Assembly: GCA_009103225.1 (NCBI GenBank)
Contig: RHPI01000810.1
Coordinates: forward strand, 1,496,190-1,560,189
DNA: 64,000 nt
Direction of reading: 5' to 3'
From: Chlorokybus atmophyticus
Taxonomy: Eukaryota; Streptophyta; Chlorokybophyceae; Chlorokybales; Chlorokybaceae
A program made the position numbers and the translations under genes. Numbering within the stretch: position 1 is the stretch's first letter; each line of letters begins with the position of its first letter. Shown here piece after piece: positions 49,815 to 62,658 of the stretch. The notes below the pieces were generated by a model that worked only from the letters and a program-made list of their open reading frames with translations, was not told the DNA's origin and made no database searches.

Positions 49815-52282
49815 ATGGAGGTGGGACACGGGTGGGATTCAGGATTCGCCGGTCTGAAGCAGCTAGACACGGGCTTGGGAGTAGCTTCTCCATCCGCAGC
49901 TGCAGCTGTTCCGCTTGGCCAGCTGCCGCAGCAAGACTTTGCTGGGGGTGGCATTGACGGGCTTGGGGGTGTCGTCCGTGACAATTGGAGCTTTGACTTG
50001 GCCTCCATGCCTGAGGCACCGCCGAGGCTGCTGACAAGAAGCCGTCGTGTGGCCAGCGAGGCCAACCTGCATGACCTCGGCAAGCAGGACTTGAAGCGCA
50101 CTAGGAAGCAGGTACGCCGGCAGTTGCAGCCATTGCCGTTGGGGACAATGTAAGCACAATTGTTGAACACAATGAGGAGCCCAGTTACTTTTGCATGCAC
50201 TTGCTTGCAAGTGCGTCTCAAGCAGTATAGCATGGGGCTCTTAGCGGGTTTGGCCGCCATGCACAGTTCTATGGGCCGCGCCATGAGGTAGCTGCGTTTG
50301 GATGTCGCTGTGGCTGTCTTTACGTGGCTGCATTTGGTACTTGCTTTTGTAGGGCAAGGTTTTGTGGTGTGTCAAATGGTATTTCAGGTGGTCAGTCTGT
50401 TCATGTAAGCACAGCCACCTGGTCAGCCATAGGGAATTGTAGCATGCACATCATGGCATATGCGTTGGCGCTTTGCGGGTCACAGTACCCCCGCGACACA
50501 GTACCTCTGCTATGCTTTTGGGTGCCATGTATGCACTTGCGCGTAGTTGCATGTCAGCCATGCAAGGGCAGCACCTATGCTTACAAGATCATCACAAGCA
50601 ACTTGAACATGATCATGGCCTTCGCACCCTTTGCTGTCGCCAATGTGCATAACTGGTTGTGGTTGCGACATATATGCAAGAAAGCGCCATGAACGGTCGA
50701 TTACTTGTGCAATGCAGCTCTCTGGACCTTTGGATGACTTGGATGGGCTGGACAGCGACCAGTTGTTCTCCATGTTCATGGACGTTGAGAAGCTGAACCA
50801 CCAAGTGCCATTTAGTAGCGAACCTAAGTTAGCTCAGGTGTCTGAGAACCATCCGCTGCGCGCCGATCTGATGCATACCACTGGCCCAATTGGAGGCTCA
50901 ACTCTCATGAGCAACACCAGCCGCGGCATGCGTACCTCAGCGTCAATGCCTCTCCTTGCAGGTGTGTAGTGTGCAGCGCTGTGCGTGATTGATAGCCATC
51001 TGACCACCAAGTGTTGCAGGTGTTAGTGGTGCGACGGGGCAGCTTGTGCGTGTCAAGTCACCTGGCAGTGAGAGTGAGAATGGAACGTTTGGTGACAGCA
51101 CTCCCCGTGGGCTTGGTTTGGGCAGTGCTCGCTCAGCTAGTGCAACCAGCCTCGCGGGCTTGGGTGACCCAGTCCGGGACTTGGCATCAGCTGCCAGGCC
51201 ACGGCAAGCCAAGGCTATGGGAGAGCTGCAGATGGCCCTGCTAGATCCGAAGAGGGCCAAGAGGTATGTTCTGTCTCCATTGTTCGACCTCTGAGTCGTA
51301 ATTTAACAGCGGCATGTGCGCAAGGTTTACGTTTCGAGTGCGCTCTACCAATGATGAAACACTTGCATGATGCATAGTCCTGCAGTATTTGACGCATAGA
51401 CATATTTTTGTGGTCGCAGGATCCTTGCCAACCGTCAGTCTGCTGCTAGGTCAAAAGAACGCAAACTGCGATACATATCAGAGTTGGAGCGCAGAGTAGC
51501 TGGTCTCCAAGCTGAAGCAACGGCGTTGACTGCACGCATGGCAGCATTGCAGGTGAGTCGGGAGGGGCCAAAGGCAATTCGTTCTGTTGGACAGCAGCTT
51601 ATGTGCCATTCATCTTGGTCGTGCAGAGGGATAGTGCGCACCTAGATAGTGAGAATGGGGAGTTGCGCTTGCGCTTGCAGGCTATTGAGCATCAGTCCAA
51701 CTTGCGAGATGGTAAGTGTAAACTGTCCAACGTGTAATAGCCTTGGCTGGCACTAAGTGGCATGGCTCTGTTGACCACTTCTGTATTGCAGCACTCCATG
51801 AAGGGTTACAGAAGGAGGTCACCCGGTTGAAACTTGTCACTGGCGAGAACACGTCAGTGGGTTCATCTTCGACCCTCAATTCCATCCAGCACCAACGCCC
51901 TAAACAGGGTGTGCATGACAGACAAAGCTCTCACGTACCAGGTCAAGCAGCTGAGGCAGCCGCCAGTCAGCACCAACAACAGGCACAACAACAGGCACAG
52001 CAGCAGCATTTGCCTACTCTGGCTCCCGCATCGGCTGCGGAACAAGCGCAGCAGCAGCAAGCAACAAAACCAGCACAGACCGAGACAACTCCAGCTGAAC
52101 AGGCCCAGCAGGCTCAAAAACAGCGGCAACAGCAACAAATGCAACAGAAACAGACATTACAGGTGCCCAAAGCGAACGGCAATATCAATGCGCAAACTGG
52201 GTCGTTGTTGATGTCGCATTCTGCTGGCGCTGCAGTCGCATCTGCGTCTGTTGGAGCCACGTATGGCGTTGGTTCGTGTTGA
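49815..52282 (+). CDS. Group I (VIP1/RSG-like) bZIP transcription factor
   Basis: Exons 49815-50111, 50718-50961, 51020-51263, 51420-51552, 51627-51711 and 51792-52282 join in one frame of 497 residues. The N-terminal half has [20 protein letters not shown], the acidic 'LFSM' block of plant group I bZIPs. The basic region spans an intron: DPKRAKR then [20 protein letters not shown], with the N-x7-R signature (Asn of LANRQ to Arg). It is followed by the zipper [20 protein letters not shown] and continues as [11 protein letters not shown] and [18 protein letters not shown]. The Lys after SARSKER... in plant group I (in place of Arg/Gln of other groups) is matched by SKERK. The C-terminus is Gln-rich (activation-like). 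Plant members act in osmotic, cell-wall and vascular signalling; the role here is inferred only as nuclear DNA-binding regulator. An upstream in-frame Met at 49752 is an alternative start. Confidence 0.9.
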
Positions 52283-53069
52283 GCACCTTTAGGTGGTGAG
52301 CAGGTTAGCAAGGTTGGTTTGCGTAGCTGTACAGGATCTAGCCTAGCGTAATTTTGTTTTCTTTTCACACAACGCCCATCCTCTCGATGAGGCATTGCAT
52401 ATCAGACCCAAAGCATATGCGCGCGCTAGCAAGCAGCTGCTGCAGGGCATGTGCAATGTAATTGAGCTGTTATATACAGGAAAATGGTAGCTGTAGTGGT
52501 CAGCAAACTTGCTGCAAACCAAGCAACATGCTGCATGCCGTCACAGATCATATAGCTCTATTTGTATAATAATGCGCCTGAAGTCGCCCAAATTGTTGCA
52601 TTCACTCACATTGGTCAGCTGATCAGTGTTGTGTACAGGTTATGCGAGCAACTGATATGAACATGCCCTAGCTCTGCCTTGGCCCCCACGTTATCTATGC
52701 TTGTGTGCTTGGCGTGCTTACACAGTACAAACATTAGAGCTGCGCGAGGCACACTTGTCAAAAAAACAGGCGCGCGTGCAAGGCAAACGGTTGTGCACGC
52801 AACAACGCAAGCAAGCACGCAATCAATTGCGTTGGGGGGCCAAGCAAAGTGTACAATAAGGACTCTTGTATAGCAGGACTCACACTACGACCTAGCACTA
52901 AGACCCGCAAGTAGCATGCATGCCGGGTCCCTGGCTGATGATGATGTTGCTGCGGTGGTTGCTGTGTTGTGTTGTGACATGTGCCATGGCTGCATGTGCA
53001 ATACATTTGCCCTGTTGTGCACTCGACACTACCTATGCAATGTGCTACACTTGCCATAACAAACAACAG
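52283..53069. other. Downstream region of bZIP gene, no further gene
   Basis: 3' untranslated and intergenic sequence. A TGTAA occurs at about 52457. No coding region recognised. Confidence 0.5.
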
Positions 53070-53430
53070 CGATTGTGAGTGCCAGCAGCGCGATCCACTG
53101 GACACCACCAAAGCGCAACTGGCGGCCGCAGCAGATGGGGGCTGTAGCCGTTGTCAAGTCCAGTCGTGCTTGCTGCTGCGTGGCGTGGACGAGGCTAACG
53201 TGGTGCTGCTGGTGGTGGCAGGTGATCCCTGGACCTTGCTGCTGTTCTTCCCCTCCCCCACCCCTCTTCTGCTCGCTCATGTCTAGTGCACGTAGCTAGC
53301 ATAGAGGGCCCCCCACCCCGTTGTTAGCAATTGCTGTAGTTATTGCTGTGTTGTGCTATGTTATGCCGTTGCCTTTGTTGCTGTAATGCCAGCCTTGCCT
53401 GATACCATGGCCCCGATGTACCTTATGCAT
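53070..53430 (+). repeat. Dispersed repeat family R2, copy 2
   Basis: Counterpart of 44700-45080; see shared words there. It directly abuts the terminal-inverted-repeat element that follows. Confidence 0.65.
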
Positions 53431-53438
53431 TCAACCCG

Positions 53439-54100
53439 GGATTCTGGTTGAAGCCTGGCTCAAACCTTCGGGGAGTGGTCTGCTCCCATCGCCCGGTGCC
53501 TCAAGGGGCAAGCCCTTCATGCTGTTGTGTGGAGTATCCTTATGATTGTTTGGGTTGTGCTGCTGTTCTTGCTGCCCGTTACGTCCTGTGTAGATAAGTT
53601 GCCTGCCTGCCTGTGCTGTGTAAGTTGCCATAGGTGGGACCCAAGCAATAGAGCACGTAGTTGGCAGGGATACTGCGAGGCCAGCACACAACGTGATGGA
53701 GTCGCAGCAGTCGCAAGCTTCCACTCCACCCTAGTGTGTCCACATACGCGCACTCCACCCTACCTATCCTCCGCAAGACTTACGACAGACGTTGCGAGCA
53801 ATTTGCTTTGCAACCTGCCCATGATACACACGTCATTTATGCTATGTACCCCTTGGATGGGATATACAAGTACTATGTGAGCGTTTAAAACAGCATGCCC
53901 AAAAGGCTTGTTCAGCACAGGCAACACCTCTGGAGAAGGACATGCTTGTCCCGGCGTACACAACTGGGGTGTTTTGCCTATCTAACATATCCCACTGATT
54001 AACATGTCTGCAGATGAGTAACAATACGCAGCTCGCCATCGCGAAAAGAAACAATTACAAATGGTCAAGTCACACGCTCCCCTGGGCTTCAACCAGGATC
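53439..54100. mobile_element. Possible MITE-like element with about 20-bp terminal inverted repeats
   Basis: GGATTCTGGTTGAAGCCTGG at 53439-53458 and CCTGGGCTTCAACCAGGATC at 54081-54100 are inverted copies with a few differences. The roughly 660-bp interior has no open frame of note. Target-site duplication not evident. Confidence 0.4.
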
Positions 54101-54109
54101 TTAGAACTG

Positions 54110-54712
54110 AACAGTTGTCACTTGACTATAATGGCTTGGGACTTGGTCTCTGAACGTTGATGACGACTATAGTGAGAATTGAGGTGTTGGGAATTAAGTT
54201 GTACGGACATTGCTCTTCGGAGTGCTCTCAACTGAACGCTCTCTGGAGGTTGTGGCTTGATGTGACTGCATCACCTCGTCACCCCAATTGCCAAGACACA
54301 TCCACACATGAGAGGGTGCAGTGTATACATACGTGCATTGCTTGTCACTTGATGTGATTGTGGTTGCGCGGGTGCACGTTGTGTCGTCCGTATTAGAGTG
54401 TGGTATCCACATGTTGTCGCATTCTTTCACCTCACTTAACAATGGGATCTTGACCTCATGCAGAAACTATAAGCAGCACTACTTTTGGTAGTGGCTTGTT
54501 GCCTTATTGTGTCATCCTCCTTGTACAAGTGAGTGTCGTGCATTAGTGTTGCTTGCATTCTTGCAGTGACATTGGTTGCAATCGTGTTGTGTTATCATTG
54601 TCAGCACATAGTGCATGTACACGCACTAGTGTGTTGGTTGGTAGCATTGGGGAGCAACAGTAAAGCACACACACTCTGCCTCGCTCTCTGCTGCGCTCAC
54701 CGTGCGACTTGC
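54110..54712 (+). mobile_element. LTR/leader remnant of gag element, copy 3
   Basis: From about 54360 the leader matches 57540-57866 and the leftward copy ('ccacatgttg', 'cacctcacttaacaatg', 'agtggcttgttg', 'gtgttggttggtagca'). Upstream similarity is weaker, so the LTR start is not fixed. Confidence 0.5.
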
Positions 54713-57120
54713 ATGAGCGAGTCCCCAGCAGCCAAAGAGTCCTCTCATTGTTACAAGCTTTCCCCTGCTGCTTGTGCGACCCCAAGCAACTTTAATAGCT
54801 GGTCGGGCTCGAACCTGTCCGATAGAGGATACGGCAAAGAAGAGGTGACGACAACATCGACAGCCCCCGCTCTTCCCAAGCACACAGTTCGAGACATAGG
54901 GTCTCATCATCGAGTTGAAGACTTCATAGACCAGCTCGACACATGACATGGAGTCATTAGGCTCCACGAATGGTCTCACCCTTTCCGGACATCCTGGCAC
55001 AACATCATTAGACGATTGGATCATGAAGTTCGACGCCAGGATGAGCTACTATGCGATCAACACTCCCAATTGATGATGTAATGTCGTTGTGCATGGCTGC
55101 ACCTGTCTTAGACCATGAGGCGCATGAGGTGTAAATGTTAGTTGCTGCACAACATAAGATCGGAGGGTACAGGGTGCTAGCCGGCATGCACCGGAGCCCT
55201 ACCCATGGATGCATCAACCCCTGGCGCCTATACCACGCCCATTGTTCAAGCTGCCTCACTGCAAGGTCCAACCCTTGCGGAAGCTCCGGCCGCAGCGCAG
55301 TTGATAGCTGAAGCCGATGTACCGCCGATGGTCGCAGCACTGGCCGATCGTAAACTAGCGGAGGCACAACAAGCCCGTCGTGCCCAAGTACGCCTGTTGG
55401 CATGTTGACTCCGAAAAGGACAACGAACATCAGTGGATGCGGCACGCAAGCACGCCAATGAGATGCTGCTGCAGAAACTCTTGTCCATACAAGATATCAA
55501 GGGACCCAAGACACAGCTGCAGGCAATACCCTGTCTTCAGGTTCCGTCAGCATGCGAGAATCTGCCCTCACTGTTAGGGTGAACCGCTCGGTGTCACCCT
55601 TGCGGGACTTGTATCTTGCGATTCGGCGTACATTCCCACCACAGACTAGTCTCAGGTGGAGGAGTTGCGTCACTACAAGCACAAGGCAGGGGAGGATCCC
55701 CTACACACTTACACGTGCATGGTCAAGCTGCTGAAGAAAACCAACTACAAGATCCTCAATGACAAAGCTGCCACTGTGGTGTCGTTAGTCAACTGAAGCC
55801 TCCACTGAACAGAATGGTGGACAACGCTCTCAACAACACCCGACTACAAGGGTACTTGCTGCTTCAAGCTTTAAGAGCAGCCGCGGCATCCACGACTGAA
55901 AGGTGTGGATGAGAGCAGTGCTGGACGTGAACTCCGGTCCTTCATGTGCCTCTGCCTCTACATCGGACCCAAGCCGACGTAACCGCAAGTCTTACCCCAC
56001 CAACACGCCCAAACCTCTTTCGAAGTCAACTCACGCTGCACTTCCTGCTCCTGTGTTTTGTTATCGGTGTGGTCGTTACGGCCATTACCAGAAGGACTGC
56101 ACAGAGGAATATGGCAACCTGCTATGCAATTACTGCTACAAGAATGGACAATTGCAGGCAGTCTAATTTGCCAAGCACCTTGAGTTGAGACTCTTAGGCG
56201 GCGACAATGGCAGCAGCAATTACAACAACAACAATAATAACAACAATGACGGCAACAACAACGGCAACAAGGGAAAGGAGCTAGCCAACAACGGCTATCG
56301 AGGGAAGGACAACCCTCCAAAACATAAACAACACCAACAAGGTGGATTAAAGGCAGGCAACGCCGCATGCAAGGCGCCTGTTGCGAAGGGCACAGAGGTG
56401 GTTGCAGCTCTCAAAACACGGATGGATAAGCTTTAGGTGCGATGCTGCAAGGCAGGGAGGATGAGTACCGCGCGTGCTACACAGCGCGGTGGGCGGCCAT
56501 GGGAATGAATCGTAAGGAAGTGACCCCGCCTACTCGCATACAACCACCACAACATGCCCGAGGGAACCCCGGGCCATCCACGATAGGGGCATGATTGCTT
56601 ATGCTGGCCAATTGGCGACAACAGCAACGACAACGGCTTCATCACAAGCTGCCACAACGAGTGTCTCGGAGTCAACTTCCGCATCGGCTGAAGCTCTTGC
56701 CGACCCCACAACAAGTGTCGCGACACAAGCAGCCACAGCCGCCATCAGTGACAACCTTGTGGCAACCATTGCTGCGACCCCAGCTGTCCTCGCTGACGAG
56801 TCAGCTGCAGCAAACTCATCTGTAGCAACCATCGCCGCTGTTGACACTACAGCTTAGCCGTCAAGCGCTGTGGGCACCACCCAAACCAGCACCGCTGCCT
56901 TGGGAACCACTATGGCCGGACCATACACGTCCACCATGGCTGCCTAGAAGCAAGGCCTTCCACGTCCGCAGCTGCGAAAGCCGCACCAACCACTGTAGCC
57001 GACGTGTCAGCAGCACTGCTCCCGCTTGGGCATCAGCCAATGCTGTCATGCCAACCACCCTCGCATGCCAGTCCTCCTCAAGCATGCCTACATCCAGACC
57101 CAAGCCCGGGCTACCAGCAT
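54713..57120 (+). pseudogene. LTR-retrotransposon gag, decayed copy 3
   Basis: Homologous to the leftward gag but from a diverged subfamily. Recognisable parts are SPLRDLYLAIRRTFPPQT (about 55590-55650), YTCMVKLLKKTNYKILNDKA in another frame, a good CCHC knuckle CYRCGRYGHYQKDC (about 56058), a second knuckle that has lost its His and last Cys (CNYCYKNGQLQAV), an Asn-rich linker (56215-56270) and an Ala/Thr/Ser-rich tail (56590-56855). Many stops and frameshifts. No pol region; an LTR follows at once. Confidence 0.7.
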
Positions 57121-57139
57121 AAAGCCCGCGCGCGACTGC

Positions 57140-57866
57140 TTAGTAGCCAACTCATGATCGATAGCTAGCATGACCTAGAGCTGTATAGGTCTCGCGCGTA
57201 GCCCATCAGTTATGAATGCAATTGCCCTTGCAGTTAGTTATGACTATTCTATATCGAGCCGGGGGTTTCCTTGAGATATGGTTCGGATATGACCATTAGT
57301 CGCGTTCCGAACAGGCATGACATGATTTGTATAAGTACTTTGCCTTGTCATTATAATAGTTGGTGACAGTGTAAATGAGGACTGAGAAGTAAAGACTCTG
57401 AACCTACGAACCTGTGAAGCAACTTGAACTGTGAGCACGTCGTCCCGGTTGCCAAGAACTTCCTCACTGCGTGAGACAATGTGCTTGCTCTTGTGCGCTG
57501 TGTCTGTCGTTGTTATGAGTTTGACAATGGTGTGTTGCAGTAGTCAGAGCATACCATCCACATGTTGCTTGTTCATTCACCTCACTTAACAGTGTAGCAC
57601 TTTATCCACTTATGTAAAAAATTGTGTATACAATACTACCTACAGTAGTGGCTTGTTAATTCACAGTGTCACCCTCTTTGCACAAGTGAGTGTGTTGCAT
57701 TCGGCATTAGATAGTGCAATCTGTACCCGGAGATATGATCTTTGTGCATTCGTTATTGCTGTCATCACATAGTGAGCACTAGTGTGTTGAATGGTAGCAG
57801 CATTAAGATACACAGGAGAGCACAAACACTCTACCCATCATACACTTTCACCTCTGGACTAGCTGT
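57140..57866 (+). mobile_element. LTR and leader between gag copies 3 and 2
   Basis: 57140-57400 matches the LTR at 10330-10645 (opposite strand) and 57400-57866 the leader. It closes copy 3 and opens copy 2, so the two units share one LTR, as in a tandem array formed by recombination. Confidence 0.55.
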
Positions 57867-58164
57867 ATGAGCAGGCCCACCCCGTTCTCTCCGATAGACG
57901 AGGGTGACCATAGCAGTTGGAGCCCAACCACCAACCTTACTTACGAGCGTACCAACGATGGGAGCATCGATTGCAGCAGTAGAGTCTCGCGATTCATCTC
58001 CGGCTTCACTCCGTTCCACTTTACTTCTTGCCATCAAGCTTCCCCACCATCGACCGACAGTGACGAGATGGAGTTTTCCAGCTTAACCACCGTGGTTAAG
58101 CTGACATCCTTGCGCTTCTTTGGACGTGCTGGCACCACCTCACTAAACGAATTCATCATCAAGG
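57867..58164 (+). pseudogene. Gag copy 2, 5' part, split by a copia insertion
   Basis: Begins MSRPTPFSPIDEGDHSSWSP, very close to the leftward copy, and runs to LNEFIIK, where the copia element is inserted. The rest continues at 63092. Confidence 0.85.
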
Positions 58165-58597
58165 CGTTGAGAGTATTCCTACATACGATCAGCATCGACC
58201 CTCCACACAGGAGTAGAAGTTCGTAAGGACGAGCACTAGGTCCGGACTTAGCAAGACGGCACCATCGGACCAGACTCCGGATTCCAGACTGGAGCCTTAC
58301 TAGCTGCTTCATATCTCCGCGTATGCTTACTCATATTAGGCGTGTGAGAGCTTGTTGGAAAGCTCTAATTGTAAAAGACAGCGCAGCTTAAAGCGCGTTA
58401 AAAGGCTGAGTATAGTATAGTATATGCTTACGCAGTGCTTGCAAATGTAGACGTGTATGTAATTGGCTGGTATAAGAACTAGCGGACAACTTGTAATAGA
58501 TGAGTGTACTGTGACTTGTGTATGCTCTGGTGGCGGTAGCTCTGTCTGTGTGTGTCCATGCTTGCCTCAGCTACATGGGCATGCTAGTCCTTCAACA
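58165..58597 (+). repeat. 5' LTR of the copia element
   Basis: Ends in TTCAACA; the start should be TGTTGAGAG but has C in place of the first T. Partner at 62659-63091. Confidence 0.9.
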
Positions 58598-58610
58598 GGT
58601 TATGGGCCCA
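58598..58610 (+). promoter_or_regulatory. Primer-binding site for a half initiator tRNA-Met
   Basis: GGTTATGGGCCCA, directly after the 5' LTR, is complementary to TGGGCCCATAACC, the anticodon stem-loop of eukaryotic initiator tRNA-Met. This is the primer type of Drosophila copia and some yeast Ty elements, where a tRNA cut in the anticodon loop is used, in contrast to the 3'-end match common in plant copia elements. Confidence 0.8.
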
Positions 58611-58725
58611 CACTACGCTTGAGGAGTGTGAGACTAGCTTGTGTGCATAGTAGTTCTACACTACGGTAGCTTGTTGGTAGCAGAGCCTTGGGTGTCAACT
58701 GCAAGAAAAGGCAGGCACAACAAAG

Positions 58726-61700
58726 GTGGAGGCAACCTATGACAAGGGGCAGACTGTAAAGCTGGACACTGACAACTACAACACATGGTGCGTGGAGATG
58801 AAGGCCTTGCTCATCCATAAGAAGGTGTGGAAGCATGTTGATCCGAAGGCACCAACACCAGCACCAGGAGCGAACTGTGTGGTCAGAGCATTCAGAAGAA
58901 GCACACTCTTTGCTTGTGTTGAACTGCAAAGCGCATCACTTTCCCATGCTCGCTGCATGCGAAGATGGTAGACAAGCTTAGGGAAAAGCTATCAGCCATT
59001 TTCAGAGCCAAGAATAATGCCAAAAAGTTGCATCTACGCAAGCACCTCAGCGCACTCGGGAAAGAGGCAGCAGAACCCATCACGAAGTATGTTGCACGTG
59101 CAAGAGAGCTATGGGCGGACCTTACCGACGTCGGCCACAACATGGGGGAGACGGAGGTCGAGCTGGCTAATGTTGCAGGGCTACCAACAGTACGAGGTCG
59201 TCGCAACCCTGCTGGAGACGTCATTATTGGGGTTGACATTGGACGATGTGCTACCGAAGCAACTTGCTTCGGTAGTTGAACTCACCGTGGAGCAAAGAGT
59301 TGTGAAGAAGGACGAGCAAGCGGATGCCGTTGCTTTCTACACCGGCAAGCACGCAAAGAAGAGCAACCATGAAGAGAAGTACAAGGGCAACAAGCCGGGC
59401 AACCCTTGTTACAAAGACTCCACATGCCAGTGGTGTGGTCGGAAGGGTCACATTGAGCGAGACTGTCGGAAGAAACAACAGGGGCAACCTAAAGCAAGCA
59501 CTAGCAATAGCAGCAACGAGCATCATCACAAGCAGAAACATGTCGCCTTCACTGCATCCGATTCGAGGGAGAACACAGATTTTTGGGTAGTGGACTCTGG
59601 CTCCAATCGTCATCTCACACTCAACAAGGAGGAGATGAAGAGCTACAAGAAGCTGACGTCTACAGTGAAGGTAGCGGGCTTTGGTGGCGAAGTACTGGTG
59701 GCTGAGGGAGTTGGCAACGTACGGCTCAGTGCAAGGTTGGTAACACACTACGCGAGGTGTTGCTACGCAACGTCCTGCATGTTCCTAAGGCTATTGCGAG
59801 TCTATTCTCTGTGAAGGTTGCAAAGCGCTTAGGCGCGGAGATCCTATTTTGGAAGGGCGGCTGCTCAGTCATTGTAGATGGGGTCGTGTACACTGTTGGG
59901 ATCGCTAGTCCGGGAGGGCTCTGCCACGTGGAGCAGCCTCAAGACATTGATATCCAAGCTATGGTGGTGATGGACAAGGAGTCGCCAACATTGGGGCATC
60001 GGAGGTCCGGGCATCTGAGCTACGTCAACCTCACTCGCCTTGTTACTGAGAAGATGGTCAACGGTATCCATCTCGACACTGAAGAACTTGGGAATGCATC
60101 AGGTGCACTATGTAAACCATGCCTGATTGCAAAGCAGCATGCTATGCCATTCCCGGTATCCTCTTCTAGCAGTCAGCATCCTTGCGAGCTTGTGCACATG
60201 GATGCCTGTGGCCCTATGCGCATTGTGGCAAAGGGGCCAGGTACTTTGCTACATTTCTCGACAACTACAGCAAGCTGTCAATCATCCTCCCATTGACACT
60301 CAAGTCCGAAGTTGCTGGAGCTGTGCGCACAGCCATGGCCTTGTTGGAGACGCAGTCTGGCAACAAAATGAAGGCAATGAGGAGTACCCGAGGAGGGGAG
60401 TACATCAACAAGGAGTTGAAGGAGTTTTTTGCTAGCAAGGGCATATGCCACGAGACAACGGCACCTTACACCCCGCAGCAGAATGGAGCAGTTGAACGTC
60501 TTAACAGGACATTGCTAGAGCGTGTTCCAGCCATGCTCAACGATGCAGGGGTTGAAGATGATATGTGGAAGGAGGCAGTACTCTTCAACTACATCCGCAA
60601 CAGGTCTCCGGTGAGCTCGAAGCAGAAGACGCCGCGGGAGCTCTTCTACGGAGCCACACCAGATGTGGTATGCGTGTATTCGGATGCACATCATATGCAC
60701 TAGTGCTTAAACAGCTCAAGCACAAATTGGAGCTGGCTCAGCAAGAAGGGCATCTTCGTTGGCTATGAGCCGGGTTCTAAGGCTTACAGGATCTTGTTGA
60801 AGGACACTCAAAAGATCATTGTGAGCAGAGAGGTGGTTTTCCACGGGGGATTGTCACAACCAAATGCAGGCTTCTTTCCTCGGGATGAAGATGAAGCACA
60901 GCCGGAGGAACTTCTTACGACAGGGGTAGTTGCAGGCAAGGCCATCATCGACAACAAGAGTGAGCAGTACTCTATTGTAGCAGACAAGCAGTCGCACCTA
61001 CAGCCGGAGCACGCAGCACGAACATACCCTGGGAGGCAGAGATCAGCACCTGACTTCTATATAGAGCATACAACGCTAGTGAGCAGAGTGAAAAACCAAG
61101 CACCTATGAGGAGGCATTGTTAGCACCAGATGCGGAGCAATGGCAGCGTGCTATGGACGAGGAGATTGCGTCACTCCATGCCAACAACACTTGGTCACTG
61201 GAGCAGATTCCGCAAGGAGTGAAGACCATTTCAATAAAGTGTGTCTTTAAGGTGAAGCGTGATGGTCAAGGCAACATTGAGCGCTACAAGGCAAGGCTGG
61301 TGGTAAGGGGCTTCTTGCAGCAGGAAGGTGTGGACTTCAACGAAGTATTTGCACCTGCAAGTTAGCATACCACCTTCCGTGCACTGCTAGCCGTGGTTGC
61401 TGCTGAAGACCTAGAGTTGCATCACCTGCATGTGAAGACTGCCTTCCTCTATGGATAGCTGGAGGAGGAGATCTTCATCAAGCAAACACCTGGACATGAA
61501 AGGGAGAGAGGCACAGCGTGCAAGCTGATGAGGCATTATACGGGCTGTGAGGCACCGCGTATTCGGCACATCAGGCTCACCAAAGAGCTTAAGGCACTTG
61601 GCTACATCGCATCCTCTGCAAACCCTGGGCTCTTTATACATGCAGACAAGGTCTGGCTGCTCGTGTATGTTGATGATATTATCATCACCGTCAGGCAAGG

Positions 61701-62463
61701 GCACCACTTGCAGGAGACAAAATTTGCTCTACAGCATTCTCAGTTCGTGATCTTGGGGAGGCCAAGTGGTTGCTTGGCATGGTGATTAAGCGCGACGGAG
61801 CGGCACACACAATCAAGATTGGTCAGGAGCACATGGTTAGAAGACTCGTCACCAAGTTCGGGCTCGCTGATGCAAAGACCAAGACCACACCGCTGGCACT
61901 TGGCACTGCCCTCATCAAGGCAAAAGATGAGGAGGTACTCGACAAGGCTCAGTATCCATCCATATGGTGAGCTGGTAGGCAGCATGCTATATTTAGCAGT
62001 GTGCACACGTCCCGATGTTGAACATGCTGTGGGAGTACTTGCTCGCTATATGTCTGCACCGAGCATGGAGCACTGAAGAGCAGCGAAAGGAGTACTACGC
62101 TATGTTAATAAGAGCGCAACAGTTGGCATCAAGTTTGGGAATGGGAGCACTCAATTGGAGGGGTGTTGCGACTCGGACTTTGCTGGTGACCTCGACAGCA
62201 GTAGGTCCACAACAGGCTACGTGTTCAAGATAAACGGAAGCGTCGTGAGCTGCAACAGCAGGCTACAACCCACTATTGCAGCATCTACATCAGAGGCTGA
62301 GCACATGGCAGCGGCAGCAGCTGTGAATGAGGCACTTTGGCTTTGCAAGCTTGTGGCAGACCTGGAGCACCCTATCGCGTGCGTCGTCATCAACTGTGAC
62401 AACCAAGGAGCCATCAAGTTTTTGAAGACATCCCGTTGCCTCGGCGAGGATGAAGCACATTGA
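58726..62463 (+). pseudogene. Copia gag-pol polyprotein, multiply frameshifted
   Basis: The start codon is GTG where ATG GAG is expected. Gag: KLDTDNYNTWCVEMKALL and KYVARARELWADLTDVG; zinc knuckle CQWCGRKGHIERDC (about 59430). Protease: FWVVDSGSNRHLT. Pre-integrase: LGHRRSGHLSYVNL ... CKPCLIAKQH. Integrase: HMDACGP, AMRSTRGGEYI and APYTPQQNGAVERLNR; the second catalytic Asp (usually RSDxGGE) is Thr. Reverse transcriptase: YKARLVVRGFLQQEGVDF and VYVDDIIIT (about 61665). RNase H: CDSDFAGDLDSSRSTTGY and AASTSEAEHMAAAAAV. Frameshifts occur near 58880, 59170, 59750, 60260, 60680, 61110 and 61760-62110, with stops at 61363 and 61456. It cannot make a functional polyprotein. Confidence 0.9.
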
Positions 62464-62658
62464 TGTTATGCATCACTTTATGCGAGACAGGGTTACATGG
62501 AGAGAGGTGGAGTTCCAGTACGGTAATACTGAGACATGCTGGCGGACTTCATGACAAAGCCATTGTCACCACTCAAGTTCAAGACTTGTTGTGCAGGACT
62601 TGGCATCTGTGTTTAACGATACAAGCAAGCGCTGGAGGTCAAGCTGCTCGCGTGGGAG

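Noticed and set aside
49643-50284. Minus-strand frames of 178-213 codons
   Set aside because: Antisense to the first exon of the bZIP gene; Ser/Pro-rich composition comes from the G-rich leader.
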